From NCBI GenBank assembly GCA_023663635.1, contig JAMPHD010000007.1:1-64000 (forward strand): a stretch of DNA of 64,000 nt. The letters run 5' to 3'. Every line of letters begins with the position of its first letter. Positions within the stretch are counted from its first letter, which is position 1. Of the stretch, positions 41,773 to 50,409 are shown piece by piece. A program made the translations under genes and the position numbers. The notes beneath the pieces were generated by a model. That model ran no database searches. It was not told the DNA's origin and saw only the letters and a list, made by a program, of their open reading frames with translations. The DNA is from Acetatifactor muris (GTDB lineage: Bacteria; Bacillota; Clostridia; Lachnospirales; Lachnospiraceae).

Positions 41773-43152
41773 CTAAAACATTCCTTTAGCAATGTATAAA
41801 AACATAAGAACTGGTGGCAGAATACCGTTCTTCGTTGCCAAACAACTTATAAAACCAAAATCTCTCAATAAATCATCTTCATCCTTAGGTGTATGATTCT
41901 TTAAACCTCTCTCCTCGATTTCCTGTTCAACCAAAGAGCACAATCTATCTATTTCATATCGTGGCAATTCATTGATACAAGATTTTAACCTTTCTTCTGA
42001 AAGAGCTGAATCCGAGAAAATATTTGCAATCTCAGTAAATTTATCGATTTTTATAGGAAAATTGTATTTAATATTATATTGTTTCTGTTTTACCCCTAAT
42101 TTATTCCATAAATCTTTTACATTTGCAGGCTGAATTCTATTATCTTTCATCTTTGCTACTGCCTTTATTTCCTGCTCTGAATAACAATAGAAAGAAATTT
42201 TCGTTAATTTTTCATTTTTCTTAATACATTCTAAAATATGATTATCATTATTGGGAGAAAGACCAATAATAACTAATTCACCTTCAATCTCCCTAAAATC
42301 GTCAAAATAATATTCTGGCGCCACTTTTAGTTCCGGATGTTCAAATGCCAAAGAAACAAACTCCGCATTATCATTTGTTGTTAAAGGATAGTTTCCTGTT
42401 TTTAATGCATATTTAAATTGTACATTTATTTTGTGAAATAAATCTGCCTGTTGGATCTTCTTTTCTCCACTATACTCCAACAATGCATTACAATAGCAAT
42501 GCTCATATCCATCTATAAGTGTCGGTTTACCTTTTTGTCTATACGTATAACCTAATACATATTCAGCATTTTCTGATGGTTGTAATTCCAAAAATGATCC
42601 ATGCAGATGATAAACTTTCCGACCTGTCAAATTCTCTATATTACTATCATAATTTACTGTAAAAACTTTATCAAAACCCTGTAAATATCTTTTTGTTGTT
42701 TTCCCCATTGTTTTATATAACTTTTGGATTTCTCCTTCGTTATATATAGCATCTAAAAACATTCTATGAAAAGCAACTTTAATTCCATTTTGCGTTTGTT
42801 CATCATCCGCAAATTCTTTTGAATGCATATGTGCTACAAAAAGCCAATCCTCCATCATTATTTCTTCTGGCTTTTTTATATGGGTATATCTGTTTTTGAA
42901 ATCATCAATAGCAGATTTCTCTTCTTTTTCAGAAACAAATTCGTCTAATTCACCTTTTATAATCCGATTTGCTTCATTTACTAAACCATCAAGCACATGT
43001 ATTATCTCTGTACCGGAAATTGTATTTTCAAACAGTAAATCATATACCCCCGTTCTCGCTCTTGCCTTCATTCTTTGAAGAATAAGTTCGCTGGTATATG
43101 TTCTTCCGCTAAATTGTATATTAAATCCATTACCAATCAACACCGTTTTCAT
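41773..43152 (-). CDS. SIR2/AbiH-like putative phage-defence protein
   Basis: A 459-residue protein in strongly AT-rich DNA. The N-terminus is a Rossmann start MKTVLIGNGFNIQF, shared by AbiH and SIR2-like defence proteins. Further motifs are KVFTVNYDSNIENL (SIR2 TTNYD-type), VYHLHGSF (catalytic-type His) and LVIIGLSPNNDNHI (the closing GxSxxD strand). Residues 330-459 form a helical C-terminal part without recognised domain. Such proteins commonly act as NAD-depleting or abortive-infection effectors, which is a family-based inference. ATG 43152 is taken because it opens the Rossmann strand, though its ribosome site (GGAAATGG) is weak. Confidence 0.72.
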   Translation of the reverse strand: MKTVLIGNGFNIQFSGRTYTSELILQRMKARARTGVYDLLFENTISGTEIIHVLDGLVNEANRIIKGELDEFVSEKEEKSAIDDFKNRYTHIKKPEEIMMEDWLFVAHMHSKEFADDEQTQNGIKVAFHRMFLDAIYNEGEIQKLYKTMGKTTKRYLQGFDKVFTVNYDSNIENLTGRKVYHLHGSFLELQPSENAEYVLGYTYRQKGKPTLIDGYEHCYCNALLEYSGEKKIQQADLFHKINVQFKYALKTGNYPLTTNDNAEFVSLAFEHPELKVAPEYYFDDFREIEGELVIIGLSPNNDNHILECIKKNEKLTKISFYCYSEQEIKAVAKMKDNRIQPANVKDLWNKLGVKQKQYNIKYNFPIKIDKFTEIANIFSDSALSEERLKSCINELPRYEIDRLCSLVEQEIEERGLKNHTPKDEDDLLRDFGFISCLATKNGILPPVLMFLYIAKGMF

Positions 43153-43302
43153 AAATATTGACCATTTCCATAAATTTAGGTTTTGTCCCATTTTGAATAT
43201 ATAGAAGTTCTCTTGATTTTTAGTTTACCAAATCTTTCTTCACACTACAATCCAAGAATTGCTATTTTATCAAAATTTCATTTTTGGTCGGTTTGTTCCT
43301 GT

Positions 43303-43830
43303 TTACCCCATCCACCCCGCCAAAACCACGCTCGCCACTGTCCCTGCCAGTGTCGCCAACAGCGCTCCCGTCAGGGTATACTTTGTCTTAGTCACCTTGG
43401 CCGCCAGAAAGTAGACGCTCATGGTGTAGAATACCGTCTCGGTGCAGCTCATGAGAATGGAGGTCACCAGTCCCGCGTAGGAGTCCGGGCCGTTGGTCTT
43501 GAAGATGTCCAGCACCAGACCGGTGGCGGCGGAGGAGGAGAAGAGCTTTACGATGAGCAGGGGGATGATCTGCGCGGGAATGCCCACGAGGCCGGCGAGG
43601 GGCTGCAGGATTCGGCCCAAGAGTTCAAAGATGCCGGAGGCGCGCAGGATTCCCACGGCCACCAACAGACCGATCAGGGTGGGAAGGATATCCACCACGA
43701 TCTTAAGGCCCTCTCCGGCGCCCTTTAGAAAAGATTCATAGACATTGACTTTCGATGTCAGGCCGTAACCGACCACAAAAAAGAGAATGAGCGGAATGAT
43801 GATATCGGACAGATGGACAAAAAGGTTCAT
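43303..43830 (-). CDS. spmB: spore maturation protein B
   Basis: A 175-residue membrane protein with five to six spans and the Gate domain. It matches SpmB: IIPLILFFVVGYGL, PLLIVKLFSSSAATGLV and the SCTETVFYTMSVYF segment. Acts with SpmA in spore core dehydration. It is separated from spmA by 24 kb and inverted. Its last five codons form one of the two direct repeats around the defence cassette. The ribosome site (GGGGA) is weak. Confidence 0.94.
   Translation of the reverse strand: MNLFVHLSDIIIPLILFFVVGYGLTSKVNVYESFLKGAGEGLKIVVDILPTLIGLLVAVGILRASGIFELLGRILQPLAGLVGIPAQIIPLLIVKLFSSSAATGLVLDIFKTNGPDSYAGLVTSILMSCTETVFYTMSVYFLAAKVTKTKYTLTGALLATLAGTVASVVLAGWMG
43304..43321. repeat. direct repeat, right end of defence cassette (3' end of spmB)
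   Basis: TACCCCATCCACCCCGCC, one mismatch from 41126-41143. It covers the stop codon and last five codons of spmB. Confidence 0.7.
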
Positions 43831-43897
43831 AAAATTTCCCCAAAGATAAATCTATACCATATTTTATGGGGATATGGAGGAAAATAAAACCGATTCT

Positions 43898-44845
43898 TCA
43901 GATCAGTCCCATGCTGCGCAGTATGAACAGCCATAGGGTGAGGGTGACGGAGCTTAGGAAAGTGGTGGCCACCACCACGCCGGAGGTCAGGGTTCCCTCG
44001 TGTCCCATATTTTTGGCCATGATATAGCAGCTCACGGTGGTGGGAGAGCCCAACATGATGAGGATCGCCACCAGTTTCTCCTGCGTGAATCCCATATGTA
44101 CGGCTAAGGGTAGGAACAGGGCGGGTAGCACTACCAGTTTGACAAAGGATGCCGCCAGGGTGGGAGGAATCTGTTTCAAAGCCTTTCGCCCCTCAAATCC
44201 CGCGCCCAGTCCCAACAGGGCGAGCGGTGTGGCGAGCACGGAGATATTGGAGATGGTCTTGGTGACGATAAAGGGAAAGCGGACTTGGCAGGCGGACGCG
44301 ATCATGCCCAGCACAATGCCTATGATGATGGGATTGGTCAGGATGTCCCGAACGGATTTCTTTAAGGATGCCTTGTCCAACCCATGGGCGGCAGGTCCCG
44401 TAAAGGAGAGCACCAGTACGGCGGCCACATTGTAGAGCGGCACGGTGCCGATGATCATCAGCGGCGCCATGCCGGAATTGCCATAGATATTTTGTATGAA
44501 CGCGATGCCCAACACGGCGGCGCTGCTTCGGTAGGAGGCCTGTATGAACTCCCCGAGCTGCGCCTTATTTTTATATACAAGAGCCGCAATGCCCCATATG
44601 AGCACGATGCTCAGCAGAGTCACCAGAAAGCAGTAGAGCACATAGTTGGTGTCCCATACACTGTAGAAATCCGATTCCGCGATATCCTTGAACAGCAGAA
44701 CGGGCAGGGTGATCCTGTAGTTGAATTTGTTCAGGGTCTTGACAAAGGGTTCATCCACCACACCCGCCTGACGGATGATGTATCCGATCACCATCACGAG
44801 AAAGACGGGAATGGTGGCGTTTAAGCTGAAAAGTAATTGTTCCAC
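43898..44845 (-). CDS. auxin-efflux-carrier (AEC) family transporter
   Basis: A 315-residue transporter with ten predicted spans in two repeats of five, typical of AEC proteins that export small carboxylates such as malate. Landmarks are FLVMVIGYIIRQAG at the start, LPVLLFKDIAES, and GSPTTVSCYIMAKNMG in the second repeat. The frame begins at GTG 44854, but GTG 44845 is six bases from AGAGGTG and fits the family start. Confidence 0.9.
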   Translation of the reverse strand: MEQLLFSLNATIPVFLVMVIGYIIRQAGVVDEPFVKTLNKFNYRITLPVLLFKDIAESDFYSVWDTNYVLYCFLVTLLSIVLIWGIAALVYKNKAQLGEFIQASYRSSAAVLGIAFIQNIYGNSGMAPLMIIGTVPLYNVAAVLVLSFTGPAAHGLDKASLKKSVRDILTNPIIIGIVLGMIASACQVRFPFIVTKTISNISVLATPLALLGLGAGFEGRKALKQIPPTLAASFVKLVVLPALFLPLAVHMGFTQEKLVAILIMLGSPTTVSCYIMAKNMGHEGTLTSGVVVATTFLSSVTLTLWLFILRSMGLI

Positions 44846-44877
44846 GACACGCACCTCTTTTATAGATCTGTAGCAGC

Positions 44878-46767
44878 CTAAAATATCATAGGGCGGTTTG
44901 GCTCTTTTGTCAAGAGATCGCTGAGTGTGGTGAAATCAGAGGGCCCCGCGTCCAACAGGAAGGTGTGAAAAGCAAGGTCGCTGTAATCCGTCTGCCAAAG
45001 GGACTCGGCAGTTTTCTTTAATTCCAGGATCTCCAGGTATCCAAGGTAGTATTTCAGGTAGTTGCAGGGCTCATCTGCTATGTAGTTATATACGGCGTTG
45101 GCGGCGGTGTCGCTGTAGATGCCGAAATTCTGCAGATAGGCTGCCACCTCCTCGCGGGAGACATTGTCATAGTGGATCATGATGTCCAGCGTGGAATAAA
45201 GACATAGGATCAGACTGCGGTTGTGCATCTCCAATTCCACACACAGGGCATCCTCCGCACGGTCCTGCTCGCGCAAGAGGTCCGCGGCGTAGGAATAGCC
45301 GTAGAACTCCACATACAATGCCCAACCCTCCACATATCCGCTGTACCCGAGAAGTTGCCGGACTTTGTTTTCCTCATGGTTTAGGCAGGTTCGATTGTGG
45401 TATACCGTCTGGTAGAGATGGCCGGGATATCCCTCGTGAGCCAGAGTGGTGTAGAGCTCCAGGCCGGAGGGAGGATTCTTGTGATTTATGTATATGACAT
45501 TGTTGTCAGTATCGTCCAGCGGAGCGGTGAGATAGAAGGCGGGAGCGCAGTATTCCTGTAGGCTCGGCGAAACCTCCTTGATCTGTACCCGGGGAGCCGT
45601 GGCAACCAATGTCTCCGTCCCGTCCGCGCTCTCCGTTTTCGAGGGAGGCAGTTGCGGAAAGTCCGTCTGCATTCTGGTCTGCAGATCCGCGAGCATGGAT
45701 TCCGCGTCCGTCAGGGGAAGCTGCAGATGGGATTCGCGTTTCAAGGCCTCTTTCAATTCGGGATGTTCCTGCAGCAGTGTGCAGACGGCCCGATATTCCG
45801 ACTGTATATTTTCCTGCAGCAGTGCCTGTATCTCTTCCACGGAGCGGTAGGAACCGGTCTGGGAGATAAGGAGCCTGCGATAGTATTCTTTGCCGTCGGG
45901 CAGAGTACAGAGCCCCGTGGGCAGCGGCTCCACTCCCTCGGAATCCTCCAACAGGAACAGGCCGTCAGCAAGGGCCTCATATGCGGGTTGCACCACCGTG
46001 CGCAGCAGGCGATTGTTCAGCGCCACATATTTGTCGGCCTCCGCGGCGGTGATGATATTGTCCTCCACCAGAGGTGAGAGGCGTTCACTGAAGGTGGTCT
46101 GGAGGAAATGTTCTCCGCTGTTCAGAGCCTCCTTGGTAATGATATTGTCGCATTGAACTTTCACTTGCCGCAGAGAGTAGGTTGACATGGAGAGCCCCGC
46201 GGCCGCCTTTTCCTGCTCCAGTGCAAGCAGGGAGGCAAAATAGGTGTCTGTCTGATCTAGGAGCGCCAGATAATCCTCCACGTCCCTGCGGTTTCGAAAG
46301 GTGTATTCCGCCATCAGGATGGGCAGTTGGGACTGCATGCCGGAGGAGGGGGACAGAGGGGTTCTGTACAGCGCAAACGCGTTGAGATCCCGTGAGTTTT
46401 GCAGTTGGCGCGTCAACAGTTCGTAGGTATAGGCATCGGTGGAGGAGAGTTTCCCGGGACGAATTTGTGATAAAGCGGTCAGCGTGTTGTCCAAAGCGGA
46501 TCGGGAGGCATCGGGACCTCCTGAGAGATATCCTGGCAGCAGGGGTTCGTAGGTATAGATGCCGAAATCTTCCGGGGAGGCTAGGGTATAATGCATATTG
46601 AGGGTATTTGCGGACATTTCCGCCACAAACAGATCATGTGTCAGTCCCAGAAACTTTTTTTCATCCCGCTTATGGTTAAAGAGAAACAGAACAAGGGCGG
46701 TAAAGGCTGAGAGGATGGCTATGCATAAGATCAACTGTCGTGGGGAGAGAGAGGGACGTTTTTTCAA
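44878..46767 (-). CDS. DUF885 family metallopeptidase-like protein
   Basis: A 629-residue protein with one N-terminal membrane anchor (about residues 12-30) and a large extracytoplasmic helical domain. The zinc motif is HEGYPGH in TTLAHEGYPGHLYQTVYH, characteristic of DUF885. The YVEGWALYVEFYGY segment provides the third ligand Glu. Probably a cell-surface dipeptidyl- or carboxypeptidase. TTG 46767 lies five bases behind AGGTG; the GTG at 46776 has no such site. Confidence 0.87.
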   Translation of the reverse strand: MKKRPSLSPRQLILCIAILSAFTALVLFLFNHKRDEKKFLGLTHDLFVAEMSANTLNMHYTLASPEDFGIYTYEPLLPGYLSGGPDASRSALDNTLTALSQIRPGKLSSTDAYTYELLTRQLQNSRDLNAFALYRTPLSPSSGMQSQLPILMAEYTFRNRRDVEDYLALLDQTDTYFASLLALEQEKAAAGLSMSTYSLRQVKVQCDNIITKEALNSGEHFLQTTFSERLSPLVEDNIITAAEADKYVALNNRLLRTVVQPAYEALADGLFLLEDSEGVEPLPTGLCTLPDGKEYYRRLLISQTGSYRSVEEIQALLQENIQSEYRAVCTLLQEHPELKEALKRESHLQLPLTDAESMLADLQTRMQTDFPQLPPSKTESADGTETLVATAPRVQIKEVSPSLQEYCAPAFYLTAPLDDTDNNVIYINHKNPPSGLELYTTLAHEGYPGHLYQTVYHNRTCLNHEENKVRQLLGYSGYVEGWALYVEFYGYSYAADLLREQDRAEDALCVELEMHNRSLILCLYSTLDIMIHYDNVSREEVAAYLQNFGIYSDTAANAVYNYIADEPCNYLKYYLGYLEILELKKTAESLWQTDYSDLAFHTFLLDAGPSDFTTLSDLLTKEPNRPMIF

Positions 46768-46857
46768 ATGAATCACCTGAAACAGACTTTATATCAATTT
46801 ACTCTATGTGAAAGTAAAAGGTGATATGATTATTTTGCAAATTTGTCAAATTCTGCG

Positions 46858-46886
46858 TGGACGAACGGCATATTTCGTGTTATGAT
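46858..46886 (+). promoter_or_regulatory. promoter of the transketolase operon
   Basis: TGGACG, a 17-bp spacer and TATGAT, about 70 bases before the transketolase start. The -35 is poor. Confidence 0.45.
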
Positions 46887-46957
46887 ATATACTGTATTTT
46901 TGAAAAATCCGTACTTTTGAATATGGATCATGACTTTGCATGGTTGGGAGGCTCAAC

Positions 46958-47797
46958 ATGACAAATTTGGAATTAAAGAAACATGCCAATGATGTCCGCA
47001 AGGGTATCATTACCGGCGTACACAGCGCCAAGGCGGGACATCCGGGCGGTTCTCTCTCGGCGGCGGATGTGTTTACCTTTCTGTATTTTGAGGAAATGCA
47101 TATAGACCCCTCCGATCCGTTGATGGAGGACAGGGACCGCTTTGTCCTGTCCAAGGGACACACGGCTCCCGGACTGTACGCGGCGCTTGCCTGCAGGGGA
47201 TTTTTCCCGGTGGAGGATCTGACCACATTGAGAAAATTGGGTTCCTATCTGCAGGGACATCCCGATCTGCACGTTCCCGGCGTGGATATGGCCTCCGGAT
47301 CTCTGGGGCAGGGAATTTCCGCGGCAGTGGGAATGGCTTTGGGCGCCCGGATGCAGCACAAAGAGTATCGCGTATACACTCTGCTCGGCGATGGCGAGAT
47401 CGAGGAGGGACAGGTGTGGGAGGCCGCCATGTTTGCTGGTTTCCGCAAGTTGGACAATCTCTGCGTCATCGTGGACAACAATGGTCTGCAGATTGACGGC
47501 CCCATTGAAGAAGTGTGTTCGCCCTATCCCATCGACAAGAAATTTGAGGCCTTTAATTTCCATGTGATCAACGCGGACGCCCATGATTTTGACGCGCTGC
47601 GCGCAGCCTTTCAGGAGGCGGAGCAGACCAAGGGTATGCCCACCTGTATCATAGTTCACAGCCTGAAGGGCAAAGGCGTCTCCTATATGGAGGACAATGC
47701 GGACTGGCACGGCAAGGCTCCCAATGACGGGGAGTTTGCGGTGGCCATGGCGGACTTGGACGGGATTGAGCAGGAGTTGGCGAAGGAGGAGGCATAA
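46958..47797 (+). CDS. transketolase, N-terminal subunit
   Basis: A 279-residue ThDP-binding half of transketolase. GHPGGSLSAADVFTFLYF and the ThDP motif GDGEIEEGQVWEAAMFAG-to-IVDNNG are clear. Together with the next gene it forms the split two-subunit enzyme of many Clostridia, in the non-oxidative pentose phosphate pathway. ATG 46958 follows GGGAGG. The stop overlaps the next ATG by one base. Confidence 0.96.
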   Translation: MTNLELKKHANDVRKGIITGVHSAKAGHPGGSLSAADVFTFLYFEEMHIDPSDPLMEDRDRFVLSKGHTAPGLYAALACRGFFPVEDLTTLRKLGSYLQGHPDLHVPGVDMASGSLGQGISAAVGMALGARMQHKEYRVYTLLGDGEIEEGQVWEAAMFAGFRKLDNLCVIVDNNGLQIDGPIEEVCSPYPIDKKFEAFNFHVINADAHDFDALRAAFQEAEQTKGMPTCIIVHSLKGKGVSYMEDNADWHGKAPNDGEFAVAMADLDGIEQELAKEEA

Positions 47798-48747
47798 TGG
47801 GAGACACTAACGTTAAGAAAATAGCAACCAGAGTAGGTTATGGCAACGCATTGAAAGAGCTCGGTGAAGAATATCCTCAGTTGGTGGTTTTGGACGCGGA
47901 TCTGGCGGCTTCCACCATGACTGCCGTATTTCGCGACGCATATCCCGACAGACATATCGACTGCGGCATCGCGGAGGCGAATATGATGGGAGTGGCGGCG
48001 GGATTGTCTCTGACCGGCATGATCCCTTTTGTGAGTTCATTTGCCATGTTTGCGGCGGGACGAGCCTTTGAACAGGTGAGAAATTCCATCGGCTACCCGC
48101 ATCTGAATGTGAAGATCGGCGCCACCCATGCGGGTATCACCGTGGGTGAGGACGGCGCCAGCCATCAATGTAATGAAGATATTGCTCTCATGCGCACGAT
48201 CCCCGGGATGGTGGTCATGTGTCCCGCTGACTATGTGGAGGCCATGGCCTGTGTCCGCGCGGCGTTAAAATATGAGGGCCCCGTATATATCCGTTTCGGG
48301 CGCGCTCCCGTGCCGGTGATCAACGACAATCCGGAGTATCATTTTGAAATCGGCAAAGGCACCGTGGTGCGGGAGGGGACGGATGTGACCGTTGTGGCCA
48401 CGGGAATCTGTGTGGATTCCGCTTTGGGCGCGGCCCGGCTGTTGGCGGAGGAAGGGATCAGCGCGGAGGTCATCAACATTTGTACCATCAAGCCCTTGGA
48501 TGAGGACATTATCATTGACAGCGCAAAGAAGACGGGGAAGGTCATCACCGTGGAGGAACATTCCGTGGTCGGAGGGCTCGGCAGCGCCGTGTGTGACTGT
48601 CTGTGCGCCAAACTGCCCACGCCGGTGTGCAAACTGGGCATGCAGGATGTGTTCGGCGAGTCGGGACCCGCGGCGGCGCTTGTAAAGAAATACGGATTGG
48701 ACGCGGAGGGTGTCTGCGCGTCCGTGAAAGCTTATTTGGGACGGTAA
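47797..48747 (+). CDS. transketolase, C-terminal subunit
   Basis: A 316-residue half carrying the Pyr and C-terminal domains: HIDCGIAEANMMGVAAGLS with the catalytic Glu, VGEDGASHQCNEDIAL, and VEEHSVVGGLGSAV near the end. Coupled to the N-terminal subunit gene by a one-base overlap and followed by rpe. Confidence 0.96.
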   Translation: MGDTNVKKIATRVGYGNALKELGEEYPQLVVLDADLAASTMTAVFRDAYPDRHIDCGIAEANMMGVAAGLSLTGMIPFVSSFAMFAAGRAFEQVRNSIGYPHLNVKIGATHAGITVGEDGASHQCNEDIALMRTIPGMVVMCPADYVEAMACVRAALKYEGPVYIRFGRAPVPVINDNPEYHFEIGKGTVVREGTDVTVVATGICVDSALGAARLLAEEGISAEVINICTIKPLDEDIIIDSAKKTGKVITVEEHSVVGGLGSAVCDCLCAKLPTPVCKLGMQDVFGESGPAAALVKKYGLDAEGVCASVKAYLGR

Positions 48748-48771
48748 TTCGGACCGGAAGGAAATAAAGAC

Positions 48772-49422
48772 ATGAATATCTTATCACCATCTATTTTATC
48801 TGCGGATTTTTGGAATTTGGGAGAGGTCGTCCGTCAGATGGAGCAGGAGAAAGTTCCGTGGATCCATATTGACGTCATGGATGGCATTTTTGTACCTTCC
48901 ATCTCCTATGGAATGCCGGTGATGAAATGTATCCGGAAACGGACGGAGCTGTTCTTTGACGTGCATCTGATGATCGACAGGCCGGAGCGCTATATCCGGG
49001 AGTTCGTGGACAGCGGGGCGGATATGATCACGTTTCATCTGGAGTCCACCGACCGGGTGGAGGAGACGATCAAGACGATCCACAGTCTGGGCAGACAGGC
49101 GGGTATCAGTATCAGGCCCGGCACGCCGGCGGAGGCGGTGGAGCCCTATCTGGAAATGGCGGACATGGTGTTGGTGATGACGGTGGAGCCGGGATTCGCG
49201 GGGCAGAAACTCATCCCCGAATGTCTGGAAAAGGCCCGCAGGGTGCGCCGTATGGCTGACGAAAAGGGCATACGGATCCGTATTGAGGTGGATGGCGGGA
49301 TTCATTTGGGCAATGTGCGGGAGGCATTGGACGCGGGGGCCGATGTCCTTGTGGCCGGATCTTCCGTGTTTAAGGAAAATGTGTGTGAAAATCTCCGAAA
49401 AATGATGGAGAGTATGCGGTAG
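48772..49422 (+). CDS. rpe: ribulose-phosphate 3-epimerase
   Basis: A 216-residue TIM barrel: LSPSILSADFWNLGEVV, HIDVMDGIFVPSISYG with metal ligands, DVHLMI, and VDGGIHLGNV near the end. Interconverts ribulose- and xylulose-5-phosphate, feeding the transketolase encoded just upstream. Same operon. GGAAGGAAAT precedes the start. Confidence 0.96.
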   Translation: MNILSPSILSADFWNLGEVVRQMEQEKVPWIHIDVMDGIFVPSISYGMPVMKCIRKRTELFFDVHLMIDRPERYIREFVDSGADMITFHLESTDRVEETIKTIHSLGRQAGISIRPGTPAEAVEPYLEMADMVLVMTVEPGFAGQKLIPECLEKARRVRRMADEKGIRIRIEVDGGIHLGNVREALDAGADVLVAGSSVFKENVCENLRKMMESMR

Positions 49423-49492
49423 TCTGCACTGTGGCATGACCCTGCGCGGAGGAGGTCTGAGACCGGATTGCGGACTGACGGGAGGGCATTGT

Positions 49493-50305
49493 ATGCAGCT
49501 TGGAGGAGTGGACACTTCGGGAATAAGCGGACATAGCAGTTCTTTACATCAGGTAACGAATTGTATGCACGACCATGAAACTACAAAGAAGGTGGGCGCA
49601 ATGCGCGCATCTTCTTCTGCATTTTCCAATGTTCCCGGGGATATGAAAGCTGCGGAGCAGGAAATGAGTCTTCTGGACATACTGCGGAACGCTCTGGCCG
49701 GCGGGCGGAAACTCTGGGGCAGGATCTGGGGTGTGGAGACGGGCGGAGACGCGGCTGTGGGCGCACAGAACAGTACGGCCGGGGACAGGGAAGGGCTTGC
49801 GGGGACGAATCCGGTGGTGACATTGAATGAGGATGCGCTCCACGATAAGGATCACGCCGCCAAAATGGCAGCGGGTACCGCGGCGGTGCAGACACATATG
49901 ACAAACGTGTCAGAAAATCCGTATTTCACCACAAGTTCCGATTCCGGCGCGACCAAAGAGCGAATGTATGACCGAATGCGGGTGAGATTTCGCGATCTGA
50001 CCGACAGGATGAGCAGACGGTTCGGCGGACGGGCAGGCGCGCGGACGGCGGAGAGATCTTTGGGAAGGAACACGTCGCGTTTCGGACGTGACAGGCAAAG
50101 GGAGGATCTGCGGAAACGCAGCCGCTACAAGGGCGTGGACAGCGAGATTGACTGTATTTTGACGGATGACAGTTATCTCTTGGATTCCTATGACAGAAAC
50201 GGCGAGTACACGCAGCTCACCACGCAGGACAAGAGACAGATGGCGGACGGAGCGCAGACGGCAACCGGACGAAACATGGAGACGTCACCCGGCGGAGAAA
50301 GTTGA
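49493..50305 (+). CDS. hypothetical protein, polar and Arg-rich
   Basis: A 270-residue protein with no recognised domain, no signal peptide and no membrane span. It has a hydrophobic helix-like patch (SLLDILRNALAGGRKLWGRI), a Thr/Ser/Ala-rich middle and a basic segment with many Arg-Phe-Gly turns (RDLTDRMSRRFGGRAGARTA). ATG 49493 follows GGGAGG by eight bases; the frame is open from 49436. It lies between rpe and metG. Probably lineage-specific and largely disordered. Coding status is likely but not certain. Confidence 0.6.
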   Translation: MQLGGVDTSGISGHSSSLHQVTNCMHDHETTKKVGAMRASSSAFSNVPGDMKAAEQEMSLLDILRNALAGGRKLWGRIWGVETGGDAAVGAQNSTAGDREGLAGTNPVVTLNEDALHDKDHAAKMAAGTAAVQTHMTNVSENPYFTTSSDSGATKERMYDRMRVRFRDLTDRMSRRFGGRAGARTAERSLGRNTSRFGRDRQREDLRKRSRYKGVDSEIDCILTDDSYLLDSYDRNGEYTQLTTQDKRQMADGAQTATGRNMETSPGGES

Positions 50306-50409
50306 CGGAAACCGTATTTTGTACTATGATTCTTGTAGTTGTAAATATATTTTGGCGCTTGCGATTTTCGTAAACGCTTGTGATCACATCCCCTGAAAGG
50401 AGTTTAACA

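Noticed and set aside
45578..46601. Several plus-strand frames inside the DUF885 gene
   Set aside because: They lie opposite a clear metallopeptidase gene, with no ribosome sites and no family resemblance.
50306..50409. Possible T-box leader before metG
   Set aside because: Only about 100 bases are available, with no T-box consensus and no terminator/antiterminator pair.
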